DNA from: Paenibacillus artemisiicola
GTDB lineage: Bacteria > Bacillota > Bacilli > Paenibacillales > Paenibacillaceae
Assembly: GCF_017652985.1 (NCBI RefSeq)
Contig: NZ_JAGGDJ010000006.1
Location: forward strand, 62,001 to 126,000
Direction: 5' to 3'
Length of the DNA stretch: 64,000 nt
Shown here: positions 25,940 to 34,036 of the stretch, one piece after another
Position numbering within the stretch: position 1 is the first letter of the stretch
Layout: each line of letters begins with the position of its first letter
Position numbers and translations under genes: made by a program
Notes under the pieces: model-generated
What the model was told of the DNA's origin: nothing
Databases searched by the model: none
What the model saw: only the letters and a program-made list of their open reading frames with translations

Positions 25940-28873
25940 GTGAAAAAAAAGTTGGTGTGCCTGGCGGCGCTCGGCTTCCTCGCCGGTATGATTCCGGCGC
26001 ATGTGCTCGGAGACGCCGTCCCGCCCGCCTATGAAATCGAAGTCGATTCCTTGCAGAACTGGAACGCGGTTTACGCGTACTCGCCGTCGCTCAGGCTGCA
26101 GAGCCTGCCGGGCGACGCCCGGGACACGACGCGCGTCGCCCCGAGCGGCGCGGCCGGCGAGTACATGAGCTACAGGACGAAGGAGAAGAGCTATCTCCGC
26201 TCCTTCTCGATCTACGCCTACTTCGGCGAGAGCGGCGAGCGCGTCCATCCGGTCGTCTCGATCTCGGCCGACGGGAAGACGTACAAGACGATCACGCCGG
26301 ACATCCACGACCACGGCGGCGGCGCCGTCGTATACGAGTCACGGGCGTTCTCGGGCAGCACGCGGTTTCTGAAGATCACCTTCCCGGGCGGGACGGAAGG
26401 GGTGCCCGCGATCGGGAAGGTCGTGCTGAACGGTCCGTTCAGCGTCGGGGCCAGCGTCCCTTCGGGGAAGGTGTACTACGGCCGGATGGTCATGCTGAAC
26501 CGGTCGGAAGCGGGCGAGACGGTCTATTACACGACCGACGGCAGCGACCCGCGCAGCTCGAAGACCCGGAAGCACTATTTCTCGCCGATTCCGGTGCTCG
26601 GCAGCATGACGCTGAAAACGACGGCCGTCAAGCATTCCGGATCGGGCCAGTCGGCGGCCGGCCAGGTGTCGACCTACCGATACGACGTCACGACCCCGGC
26701 CGCGGCGCCCGCGGGACTGATCGACGAGCTGGAAGGCTTCAAGCAAAGCGCCGGCCGCTCCAACCTGTACATCGCGAAGAACGATCCCAGCTACTTCGAC
26801 AACGACGCCGGCCGTATCGCGCGCACCGGCGCGGGCCAAGGCTACATCGTTTACCGCACGGAGTACGACATTACGTCCTTCACGGTGTACGGCAGCTTCT
26901 TCACGGGCGTGCCGCTCGAGGATCAGCGGTTCTACGCTTCGCCGGACGGCAAAGCCTACACCGAGGTGCGGGCGGAAGACGCGGCGGCCGGGTACCCGCA
27001 GAGCAACTGGCAGCCGTACGCCTACGAGGCGGCAGCGCTGCCGAAGGGCACGCGGTACCTGAAGATCATGCTGAACGGCGCGGCGAATACGTGGTCGCCC
27101 CAGGTGACGAAGGTCGTGCTGAACCGCAACACGGCATCGGTTCGGCTGGCGTCGACGGCAACCGGCGGAACGGCCAAGGTCGACCTCTCCTCGGAGACGC
27201 CGGACGCGCGCATCTATTACCGGTTGAACAAAGGGTCCGATTTCATCCCGTACACATCGCCGCTCGACCTCGCGGGCTATAACGTCATCGAGACGTACGC
27301 GGTCAAGGACGGCTTCGTGCCGAGCCCGATCCGCAAATACACGGTGAACGCGAGCAGCGACGTCGCGATCGACAAGTACGGACAGATGAAGAAGGCCAGC
27401 TTCTCCGGCAAGGTGACAAGCGAAAGCCAGCTGGCCGCCGACGCGAAAGCCGACGCGGCGTATTACGGGAGCCTGCAGGCGCCGGCCGGCCGCGACAGCT
27501 ACGGCGGCTTGGCCGGTAGCGCGGCCAAATACGGGCTGAAGGCGAAAGGGTTCTTCGCCATTCAGCAGCTGAACGGCCGCAAGGTCATGACCGCGCCGAA
27601 CGGCGACCTGTACTTCAGCCTGGCGGTGAACGGCGTGACGCCGAACGAGACGTACACGAAGGTGAAGGGCCGGGAGCAGAAGTTCGAAGCCATCCCGCCG
27701 TACGAGGGCGAATTCAAGAACGCGTACCTCGGGGAGGACAACTTCTCCTTCTACATGGCCAACGTCTTCCGCAAGACCGGCAAGTTCCCGACCGAGCATT
27801 CCGTCTATATGACGGCGGTCGACCGGCTGAAGAAGTGGGGCTTCAACGGCGTCGGCAACTATTCGCCCGAGAAGTACGGGGAAGACGGCACGATGCCGTA
27901 CGTGCGGATGCTGCCGCTCAGCACGATGAATTGGGCCAAGCTGAAGGGCATCGCGATCTTCGACATTTTCGCGCCGGACGCGGAAGCGAAGCTCGACGAC
28001 GCGTTCCGCAAGACGTTGACGCCGCACAAGAACGATCCCATGCTGATCGGCTACTTCATCGACAACGAATACGATTTCCACAAGTTTTATTCGGACGTGC
28101 CGAAGCTGAAGGCCAGCAGCGCCGCCATCAAGGGGAAGCTGGTGCAGCGGCTGGCGGACAAGTACGGGACGGTGGCGAAGTTCAACGCGGCGTGGGGCAC
28201 GGGCTTCAAGTCGTTCGCCGACGCGCGGGAAGCCGAGCTGACGGTCAAGACGTCGGCGTCGTGGGCGGACATGGACGATTTCTACGCCTACTATCTCGAT
28301 ACGTTCTTCGGCACCGTCTCGCGGATCTACCGCAAGTACGACCCGAACCATCTGCTGCTCGGGGACCGGTGGATCACGTCGACGTTCCATAACGAGAAAT
28401 ACCGGGCGCCGCTCGCGAAGGCGGAAGGGAAGTACGTGGACGTCCTAAGCATCAATTACTACAGCTACAAGATCGAGACCGATCTGCTGAAGGACGTCTA
28501 CGAGGAATCCGGCGGCAAGCCGATCCTGCTCAGCGAATTCGGCTACGGAACGGGCGAGCAGGGGCTGCAGCCGCTGCTGCCCAACTCGGCGACCAACCAG
28601 TTCCAGCGCGGCATGCGGTACCGCAATTACGTGGAAGGCGTCGCGACGCTGCCTTACATCGTCGGCGCGCACGTGTTCAATTACGTGGACCAGGCCGGCC
28701 TCGGCCGCTACTGGCAGGACGAGTGGGGCGAGCATTACAACTCCGGGCTCGTCAACGTCGCGGACCGTCCGTACAAGGATTACTTGGCGGGCGTCACGGT
28801 GACGAACGACGACATCTACAAGGTGATGCTCGGGGAGCGGCCGAAATTCTACTACGATTTCAACAAAGGGTGA
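25940..28873 (+). CDS. Secreted glycoside hydrolase with chitobiase-like domains
   Basis: From the GTG at 25940 (AAAGGAG eight nt upstream) the 977-aa product has a signal peptide (KKKLVCLAALGFLAGMIPAHVLGDA), two beta-rich carbohydrate-binding-like segments, two CHB_HEX_C-type modules (YYTTDGSDP near residue 195, RIYYRLNKGSDF near 425), and a C-terminal TIM-barrel-like domain. GYFIDNEYD with Glu710 fits the clan GH-A acid/base, and ILLSEFGYG with Glu866 the nucleophile; the group resembles GH42- or agarase-type enzymes. It lies directly after ugd and 6 nt before the sulfotransferase. It may trim or release the EPS. Confidence 0.82.
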   Translation: MKKKLVCLAALGFLAGMIPAHVLGDAVPPAYEIEVDSLQNWNAVYAYSPSLRLQSLPGDARDTTRVAPSGAAGEYMSYRTKEKSYLRSFSIYAYFGESGERVHPVVSISADGKTYKTITPDIHDHGGGAVVYESRAFSGSTRFLKITFPGGTEGVPAIGKVVLNGPFSVGASVPSGKVYYGRMVMLNRSEAGETVYYTTDGSDPRSSKTRKHYFSPIPVLGSMTLKTTAVKHSGSGQSAAGQVSTYRYDVTTPAAAPAGLIDELEGFKQSAGRSNLYIAKNDPSYFDNDAGRIARTGAGQGYIVYRTEYDITSFTVYGSFFTGVPLEDQRFYASPDGKAYTEVRAEDAAAGYPQSNWQPYAYEAAALPKGTRYLKIMLNGAANTWSPQVTKVVLNRNTASVRLASTATGGTAKVDLSSETPDARIYYRLNKGSDFIPYTSPLDLAGYNVIETYAVKDGFVPSPIRKYTVNASSDVAIDKYGQMKKASFSGKVTSESQLAADAKADAAYYGSLQAPAGRDSYGGLAGSAAKYGLKAKGFFAIQQLNGRKVMTAPNGDLYFSLAVNGVTPNETYTKVKGREQKFEAIPPYEGEFKNAYLGEDNFSFYMANVFRKTGKFPTEHSVYMTAVDRLKKWGFNGVGNYSPEKYGEDGTMPYVRMLPLSTMNWAKLKGIAIFDIFAPDAEAKLDDAFRKTLTPHKNDPMLIGYFIDNEYDFHKFYSDVPKLKASSAAIKGKLVQRLADKYGTVAKFNAAWGTGFKSFADAREAELTVKTSASWADMDDFYAYYLDTFFGTVSRIYRKYDPNHLLLGDRWITSTFHNEKYRAPLAKAEGKYVDVLSINYYSYKIETDLLKDVYEESGGKPILLSEFGYGTGEQGLQPLLPNSATNQFQRGMRYRNYVEGVATLPYIVGAHVFNYVDQAGLGRYWQDEWGEHYNSGLVNVADRPYKDYLAGVTVTNDDIYKVMLGERPKFYYDFNKG

Positions 28874-28879
28874 GCTGCA

Positions 28880-30130
28880 ATGGTCGATTCGAACGGCAAC
28901 AATCTCGTCTTTCTGCTCTGCACGCCGAGAAGCGGAAGCTCCTTGGCGACGGTGATGCTGCAAAATCACGGCAAAATGTTCGCTACGCAGGAAATGTGGT
29001 TTCTGATGAGCCTCCGCGACTTGCAGGCGCCGCAGCGCCGGGCGTACGGCGGCACGGGCATCATCAGCCAATTCTACAACGGCGTGCTGCCGCAGGCCGC
29101 GTTCGAGGACGCGTGCCGGGCCTTCGCGCTGGAGGCGTACAACGGCTTGCTGCAGAGCAGCGAGGGAGCGGAGCTGGTCATCGACAAGTCGCCCCGGTAT
29201 TACTATATGCTGGAATTTCTGGACGCGCTGTTCCCGCAGTCGAAGCGGATCTGGCTGATCCGCAATCCGTTCGCGGTGCTCGCGTCGAACAAGAAGGTGG
29301 GCCGGCAGCGCGGCGACGCGTTCGATTTCGCGGAGGCGCTGCGGCAGCCGGCGATGGAGATGAAGACCGTCGATCTGACCGTCGGGCTCTTCCGCTACTA
29401 TGATTATTTCGCCAAGGACCATCCGTACGCGCACCGGCTGCACTACGAACGGTTGGTGACCGATCCGCGCGGGCAGCTGGCGGAAACCTGCCGCTTCCTC
29501 GGCCTGGAGTACGAAGAGGGCATGGAACGGTACGGCGATCGCATGCACACGGCCAAGTCCGAGCTGTACTTCAGCATGGGCGTCGGCGACCCGTTCGTCG
29601 CGGATCACCAGGCGCCGAACCGGGATTCCGTGGACCTCTGGAAAGAGGTGCTGGACAAGCGCGAAATCGAGCTGTACGGCCGCGCCCTCGGCGCCCGCCT
29701 CTTCCGCGAGCTCGGCTATGCGGAGGAGCTCGCGGAAGCGGAGAAGCTGACCGGCGCCCGGTTCGGGGACGAACCGGACGCGGAGCTGCTGGCGCTGCGA
29801 ACGCGCCAGCTGACGGAAGCGACGGGCTGCGTCTGGACGCCGGGCTACGCGCTGAAGGCCGAGCCGCTTGCGGGCGGCCCGGCGGCGGCGCGGACGGGGC
29901 AGCCGGCCGCGAAGGAAGCGGACGCGAGCCGGGCGGAGACGGTCCGGCTGCAGATGCGGGTGCGGGCCCTCGAGCAGCGGCTGCAGCTCGGCGCGATGGA
30001 GCAGCGGCGGCTTAAGGCGCAGCTGGACGCGACGAGCCGCAAGATCAACCGGCTCAAGTCGCTCATTCCGTTCGGCAACCGGCTTTCGTCCTTGGCGTCC
30101 GCTTATCTGGGCGGCGGAGGCAAGAAATGA
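28880..30130 (+). CDS. Sulfotransferase family protein
   Basis: The 416-aa protein begins with a PAPS-binding P-loop, FLLCTPRSGSSLATVML (TPRSGSS at residues 15-21), and has the second PAPS element in RIWLIRNPFAVLASNKK, as in Sulfotransfer_3-type enzymes. The last 60 residues form a coiled coil. It would move a sulfo group from PAPS to a hydroxyl. Its stop overlaps the start of the lasso cyclase gene (ATGA), which couples it to the peptide cluster, while the upstream neighbour is an EPS-operon hydrolase; so the acceptor may be the lasso peptide or the polysaccharide. CysC is encoded 10 kb further on. Confidence 0.85.
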   Translation: MVDSNGNNLVFLLCTPRSGSSLATVMLQNHGKMFATQEMWFLMSLRDLQAPQRRAYGGTGIISQFYNGVLPQAAFEDACRAFALEAYNGLLQSSEGAELVIDKSPRYYYMLEFLDALFPQSKRIWLIRNPFAVLASNKKVGRQRGDAFDFAEALRQPAMEMKTVDLTVGLFRYYDYFAKDHPYAHRLHYERLVTDPRGQLAETCRFLGLEYEEGMERYGDRMHTAKSELYFSMGVGDPFVADHQAPNRDSVDLWKEVLDKREIELYGRALGARLFRELGYAEELAEAEKLTGARFGDEPDAELLALRTRQLTEATGCVWTPGYALKAEPLAGGPAAARTGQPAAKEADASRAETVRLQMRVRALEQRLQLGAMEQRRLKAQLDATSRKINRLKSLIPFGNRLSSLASAYLGGGGKK

Positions 30131-32067
30131 GCGCGATCGCCGGGCTGCTGCGGTTGGACGGCGGGACGGCCGGCCGCGAGGAAGGCGCCGCGATGATGGC
30201 GGCCATGGAGCGGTACGACGCCGACGACGTCCGGACGTGGACGGACGGCCCCGTCTTCCTCGGCTGCCGCGCCAAGTGGATCACGCCGGAATCCATGCAT
30301 GAGCGGCTGCCCTTCCACGACCCGGCGAACGGGCTCGCGATCGTCTCCGACGCGATGCTCGACAACCGCCGGGAGCTGTTCGGCCTGCTGGACGTGCCGC
30401 AAGGCCTGCGCGCCGGCATGCCGGACGGCGAGCTGATCCTGCTCGCTTACCGGAAGTGGGGCCGGTCCGCGCCGGAGTACCTGATCGGCGACTTCGCCTT
30501 CGTCCTCTGGGACGAGACGAACCGGCTGCTCTTCGGCGCGCGGGACCTGCTCGGCCATCGCTGCCTCTACTACAGCCAAAGCGGCGGGCGGTTCGCCTTC
30601 GCGACGGCGATGGCGCCGCTGCTCGCGGTGCCGGGGGCGGCGAAGGCGCTGAACGAAGCCTGGCTCGCGGAGTTCATGGCGATCCCGGAAATGTACGAAT
30701 CCACGGACGTCGGCGCCACGCCGTACCGGAACGTGCACCAAGTGCCGCCGGCGCACGCCGTCGTCGTCGCGGACGGCCGGGTGTCGCTCTTCGGCTACGG
30801 CTCGCTCGAGCCGAAGGAGATGCTCCGGCTGAAGTCGGACGGCGAGTACGAGGAAGCGTTCCGGGACGTGTTCCGGGAAGCGGTGAAGTCCCGGCTCCGG
30901 ACGCATCGCCAAGTGGCGGCGACGCTGAGCGGCGGCCTCGATTCCGGCGCCGTCGCGAGCTTCGCGGCCCGCGCGCTGCGGGACGAAGGCAAGACGCTGC
31001 ATACGTACAGCTACGTGCCGGCGGGCGACTTCGAAGATTGGACGCCCGCGAGCGCGACGGCGGACGAGAGCCGGTACATGAAGGCCACCGCGCGCCACGT
31101 CGGGAACATCTCGGACCGGTACCTGGATTTCGACGGCATCAGTCCGATGGCCCAGGTCGACGAATGGCTCGACATCCTGGAGACGCCGTACAAGTTCTTC
31201 GAGAACTCGTTCTGGCTGAAGGGGGTGCACGAGCAGGCGGCCGGGCAGGGCGCGGGCGTGCTGCTGACCGGAGCGAGAGGCAACTTCACGGTATCGTGGG
31301 GCCCCGCGGTCTACGTCTACGCCCGGCTGCTCCGGGAGATGAAGTGGGTGCGGCTGATGCGGGAATTCCAGCTCTACCGCGCCAACAAAGGCATCGGCGG
31401 ATCGCGGCTGCTGTCCTTCATCTGCCGCGAGGCGTTCCCGGCGCTCGGCAAGCGCGGCGGCGGGGAAGCCGGTCCCGGCATTCCGGAGCTGCTGATCCAT
31501 CCCGACTTCGCCGAGCGGACCGGCGTGTTCGGCAAGCTGCGGGACAACCGGATCGGCCCGAACGGCACGCTGATCGACGATCCGGTGGAAGTCCGGAAGG
31601 AGAAGCTGAAGAGCCTGCCCGTCGGCAACAAGAACGGCGCCTCGGCGACGAAGCTGTCCCTGCGCTACGGCGTGTGGGAGCGGGACCCGACCAGCGATCC
31701 CCGGGTCGTCAAGTTCTGCTTCTCGGTGCCGGTCGAGCAGTACGCGAAGGGCGGCTTGGACCGCGCGCTCATCCGCCGGGCGACGAAGCATTACTTGCCC
31801 GACGAGGTGCGGCTGAATCAGCGGGTGCGGGGCATCCAGGGCGCGGATTGGGTCCATCGGATCCTGCCGGCCTGGGCGCCGCTCGAGCGGGAGCTGCGGC
31901 AGCTGTGCGCGGATCCCGTTGCGGAAGCGTACCTGCACACCGGGCGGATCCGCGAGACGCTTGCCGCCCTCGGCGGCGCGCCGCGCCCGGAGCACGCGTT
32001 CCGGCCGGAGCTGCGGATGCTGATGCGCAGCCTCATCATCTACCGGTTCCTGAAGCGGTTCGCGTGA
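30127..32067 (+). CDS. Lasso peptide cyclase C1 (asparagine-synthetase-like)
   Basis: This 646-aa protein has the two domains of class B asparagine synthetase. The N terminus reads MSAIAG, so the Cys2 nucleophile of the glutaminase domain is missing, as in lasso cyclases. The ATP-pyrophosphatase motif SGGLDSG lies at residues 268-274, and LLTGARGNFTVSWG follows. Such enzymes adenylate an Asp or Glu side chain of the precursor and close the macrolactam ring. It overlaps the sulfotransferase gene and stands 30 nt before precursor A1. C2 at 35486 is a paralogue of the same length. Confidence 0.93.
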   Translation: MSAIAGLLRLDGGTAGREEGAAMMAAMERYDADDVRTWTDGPVFLGCRAKWITPESMHERLPFHDPANGLAIVSDAMLDNRRELFGLLDVPQGLRAGMPDGELILLAYRKWGRSAPEYLIGDFAFVLWDETNRLLFGARDLLGHRCLYYSQSGGRFAFATAMAPLLAVPGAAKALNEAWLAEFMAIPEMYESTDVGATPYRNVHQVPPAHAVVVADGRVSLFGYGSLEPKEMLRLKSDGEYEEAFRDVFREAVKSRLRTHRQVAATLSGGLDSGAVASFAARALRDEGKTLHTYSYVPAGDFEDWTPASATADESRYMKATARHVGNISDRYLDFDGISPMAQVDEWLDILETPYKFFENSFWLKGVHEQAAGQGAGVLLTGARGNFTVSWGPAVYVYARLLREMKWVRLMREFQLYRANKGIGGSRLLSFICREAFPALGKRGGGEAGPGIPELLIHPDFAERTGVFGKLRDNRIGPNGTLIDDPVEVRKEKLKSLPVGNKNGASATKLSLRYGVWERDPTSDPRVVKFCFSVPVEQYAKGGLDRALIRRATKHYLPDEVRLNQRVRGIQGADWVHRILPAWAPLERELRQLCADPVAEAYLHTGRIRETLAALGGAPRPEHAFRPELRMLMRSLIIYRFLKRFA

Positions 32068-32096
32068 CCCATACTACATGAAGGGAGGTGAAACGA

Positions 32097-32225
32097 ATGG
32101 CAAAGAAGGAATGGACGATCCCGACGCTGGAATCCCTCGAAGTTAGCGAGACGATGTACGGCAAAGGCAACACGACGATCGACTACGTAACGACGGACGA
32201 CATGGACATCTACAACCCGAGCTAG
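32097..32225 (+). CDS. Lasso peptide precursor A1
   Basis: The 42-residue ORF follows an excellent ribosome site (AGGGAGGTGAAACGA). The leader is residues 1-20, with a W6-x-x-P9-x-L11 element equivalent to the YxxPxL motif read by the PqqD-like B1 protein, and ends SETM, placing Thr at -2 as lasso peptidases need. The core is 22 residues: ring YGKGNTTID, then tail YVTTDDMDIYNPS. Asp9 would bond to the N terminus of Tyr1 for a 9-residue ring. The C-terminal Ser is the residue that HprK-like lasso kinases phosphorylate in the paeninodin family. Leader and kinase context resemble paeninodin. Confidence 0.88.
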   Translation: MAKKEWTIPTLESLEVSETMYGKGNTTIDYVTTDDMDIYNPS

Positions 32226-32255
32226 TACCCGCATCATACTTAAGAATGTCGACGA

Positions 32256-32295
32256 ATGTCCTTATATAATCCGCTACCGGGTTATATAAGGACAT
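32256..32295 (+). terminator. Hairpin after precursor A1
   Basis: A perfect 14-bp stem (ATGTCCTTATATAA at 32256-32269 and its complement at 32282-32295) is followed by a weak T/C tract. It probably acts as a partial terminator or RNA stabiliser that lets the precursor be made in excess over the enzymes behind it. It shares the arm CCTTATA with two other hairpins in this cluster (35223 and 37622). Confidence 0.7.
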
Positions 32296-32328
32296 CTTCT
32301 TCATTCGGGCGAAAAGGAGCTGAACGGC

Positions 32329-33285
32329 ATGATATCGGCATTGCGGCAAACGGCTTACGCGTACGCGGCGTTCGGCTTGCGCTTCGCGAGCGAGATTCCG
32401 CTTCCCGAGCTTTCCGCGCCCGCTTACGGCGGCGAAGGAGAGCAGGCGGACGTCACGATCGCGTACGGCGCCGTCGACCGGCTGGAAGACGAGCTGGACG
32501 AAGCCGGCAGCAATTTCTCGCGCATCGGCAACCGGTTTCTCTTTCTGATTCCGGAGACGGCGTTCTACAGCATCGAGGACGGAACCCGCATCACGGTATC
32601 CCCGCTTCCCGGCGCGGATCCCGAGAAGGTGCGCGTTTATCTGCTCGGCACGTGCATGGGCGCGCTGCTGCTGCTGCGCGGCGTGCTGCCGCTGCACGGA
32701 AGCGCGGTCGAAATCGACGGCAAAGCGTACGCGTTCGTCGGCGATTCCGGCGCGGGCAAATCGACGCTCGCGGCGGTGTTCGGCGACGAGGGGTACCGGC
32801 TCGTGAGCGACGACGTCATCGCGGTGACGCCGGACGGAGCGGGCGGGAGGCCCGTCGTGGCGCCGGCTTATCCGCAGCAGAAGCTGTGGCGCCAGAGCCT
32901 CGAGCAGCTCGGCATGAACGCCGAACGGGAGCGCTTGAAGCCGATCTACCGGGAAACGACGAAATTCGCCGTCCCGGCGTCCGCGCGGTTCTGCGAGACG
33001 CCGCTGCCGCTTGGCGGGGTGTTCGAGCTGCTGCCGGCGCAAGTCGGCGCGATCGCGATCCGGCCGCTGCCGAATCTCGAACGGCTGCGCGTCCTGCTGC
33101 TCCATACGTACCGCAACCGGCTCATACACCGGCTGGGGCTGGCGCAATGGCATTTCAAGACGGCGGCGGACATCGCCAATCATACGGACTTGCATCAGCT
33201 GAGCAGGCCGGTCGAAGGGTTCACGGCCCGGCGGCTTGCGACGGCGATCTTACACACGATACGAGAAGGAGAGCGACGGCAATGA
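32329..33285 (+). CDS. HprK-like lasso peptide kinase K1
   Basis: The 318-aa protein has the HPr kinase fold signature: PLHGSAV with His123, Walker A GDSGAGKST (138-146) and YRLVSDDVIAV, the acidic region near the P-loop. PAYPQQKLWRQSLEQLG follows. It lacks the N-terminal domain of true HprK, as in the PadeK/ThcoK kinases that phosphorylate the C-terminal Ser of lasso precursors. A1 ends in Ser. The stop overlaps the PqqD gene. K2 at 37699 is a paralogue. A start at 32329 follows AAAAGGAGCTGAACGGC. Confidence 0.9.
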   Translation: MISALRQTAYAYAAFGLRFASEIPLPELSAPAYGGEGEQADVTIAYGAVDRLEDELDEAGSNFSRIGNRFLFLIPETAFYSIEDGTRITVSPLPGADPEKVRVYLLGTCMGALLLLRGVLPLHGSAVEIDGKAYAFVGDSGAGKSTLAAVFGDEGYRLVSDDVIAVTPDGAGGRPVVAPAYPQQKLWRQSLEQLGMNAERERLKPIYRETTKFAVPASARFCETPLPLGGVFELLPAQVGAIAIRPLPNLERLRVLLLHTYRNRLIHRLGLAQWHFKTAADIANHTDLHQLSRPVEGFTARRLATAILHTIREGERRQ

Positions 33286-33578
33286 CGCATTTATCCCTGG
33301 TAGAACAAACGGTGGTTCAGTCGGCGGGCAGCGTGGTCAGCGACATGAGCGGCGAGAAGGTGATGTTCAGCATTAATTCCGGGAAGTACTACAACCTCGG
33401 CGCGGTCGGCGGACGGGTATGGGAGCTGATGGCTTCGCCGATTCCGGTCAAGCGGCTCGTGGACGAGCTCGTGGCGGAATACGACATCGACCGCTCGGCC
33501 TGCGAGGAGCAGGTGACGGCGTTTCTGAAAAACCTGCACGGGGAAGCGCTCATCGAGGTGCGGAAAGGTGAAGGGTAA
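33282..33578 (+). CDS. PqqD-like leader-binding protein (lasso B1)
   Basis: The 98-aa protein is a PqqD/RRE domain: MFSINSGKYYNLGAVGGRVWELM and VDELVAEYDIDRSACEEQVTAFL. In lasso pathways this B1 protein binds the precursor leader and hands it to the peptidase. The start ATG overlaps the kinase stop (ATGA) and the stop overlaps the B2 start, so translation is coupled. It is the only such gene here and must serve both precursors if both are used. Confidence 0.93.
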   Translation: MTHLSLVEQTVVQSAGSVVSDMSGEKVMFSINSGKYYNLGAVGGRVWELMASPIPVKRLVDELVAEYDIDRSACEEQVTAFLKNLHGEALIEVRKGEG

Positions 33579-34035
33579 GCTGGCGAAGTTCTGGTCGCTG
33601 CCGCTCGGGAAGAAGCGGCTGATGGCGGAAGCGCTGCTCTACCTGGGGCTTGCGCGCGTCCTGAAGGCCTTGCCCTTCGCAAGGATCGCGCCCTCCCTGG
33701 GGCGCCGCATGCAGGAGACGCCGCTCGCGCACGAGCCGGCCGACGAAGCGGCGATCCGGCGCGTGGCGCAGGTCATTCAGACGATGAGCCGCCATACGTT
33801 CTGGGAAAGCCAATGCCTGGTGCGGGCGATCGCCGCCAAGAAGATGCTGGAGCGGCGGAGCATCGCGAGCACGTTGTATTTGGGAACGGCGCGGGACGCC
33901 GAAGGGAAGATGATCGCGCACGCCTGGCTGCGCAGCGGACCCTTCTACGTGACCGGCGCCGAGGAAATGGGACAGTTCACGGCCGTGGCCTCGTTCGGAA
34001 CGGCTAAACGCGCGGAGAGGATGGAAGGTGCCTGA
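33568..34035 (+). CDS. Transglutaminase-like leader peptidase (lasso B2)
   Basis: The 155-aa protein has the B2 signature: catalytic Cys83 in FWESQCLVRAIAAKKML and His118 in MIAHAWLRSG. It should cut the leader after the Thr at -2, releasing the core for cyclisation. The GTG start lies seven nt after GAGGTG and overlaps the B1 gene by 11 bp. The third catalytic residue (Asp/Glu) is not obvious by eye. Confidence 0.92.
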   Translation: MKGKLAKFWSLPLGKKRLMAEALLYLGLARVLKALPFARIAPSLGRRMQETPLAHEPADEAAIRRVAQVIQTMSRHTFWESQCLVRAIAAKKMLERRSIASTLYLGTARDAEGKMIAHAWLRSGPFYVTGAEEMGQFTAVASFGTAKRAERMEGA

Positions 34036-34036
34036 T

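Noticed and set aside
24164..26314. 716-codon minus-strand frame
   Set aside because: Antisense to manC, the repeats and ugd; low-complexity product, no ribosome site.
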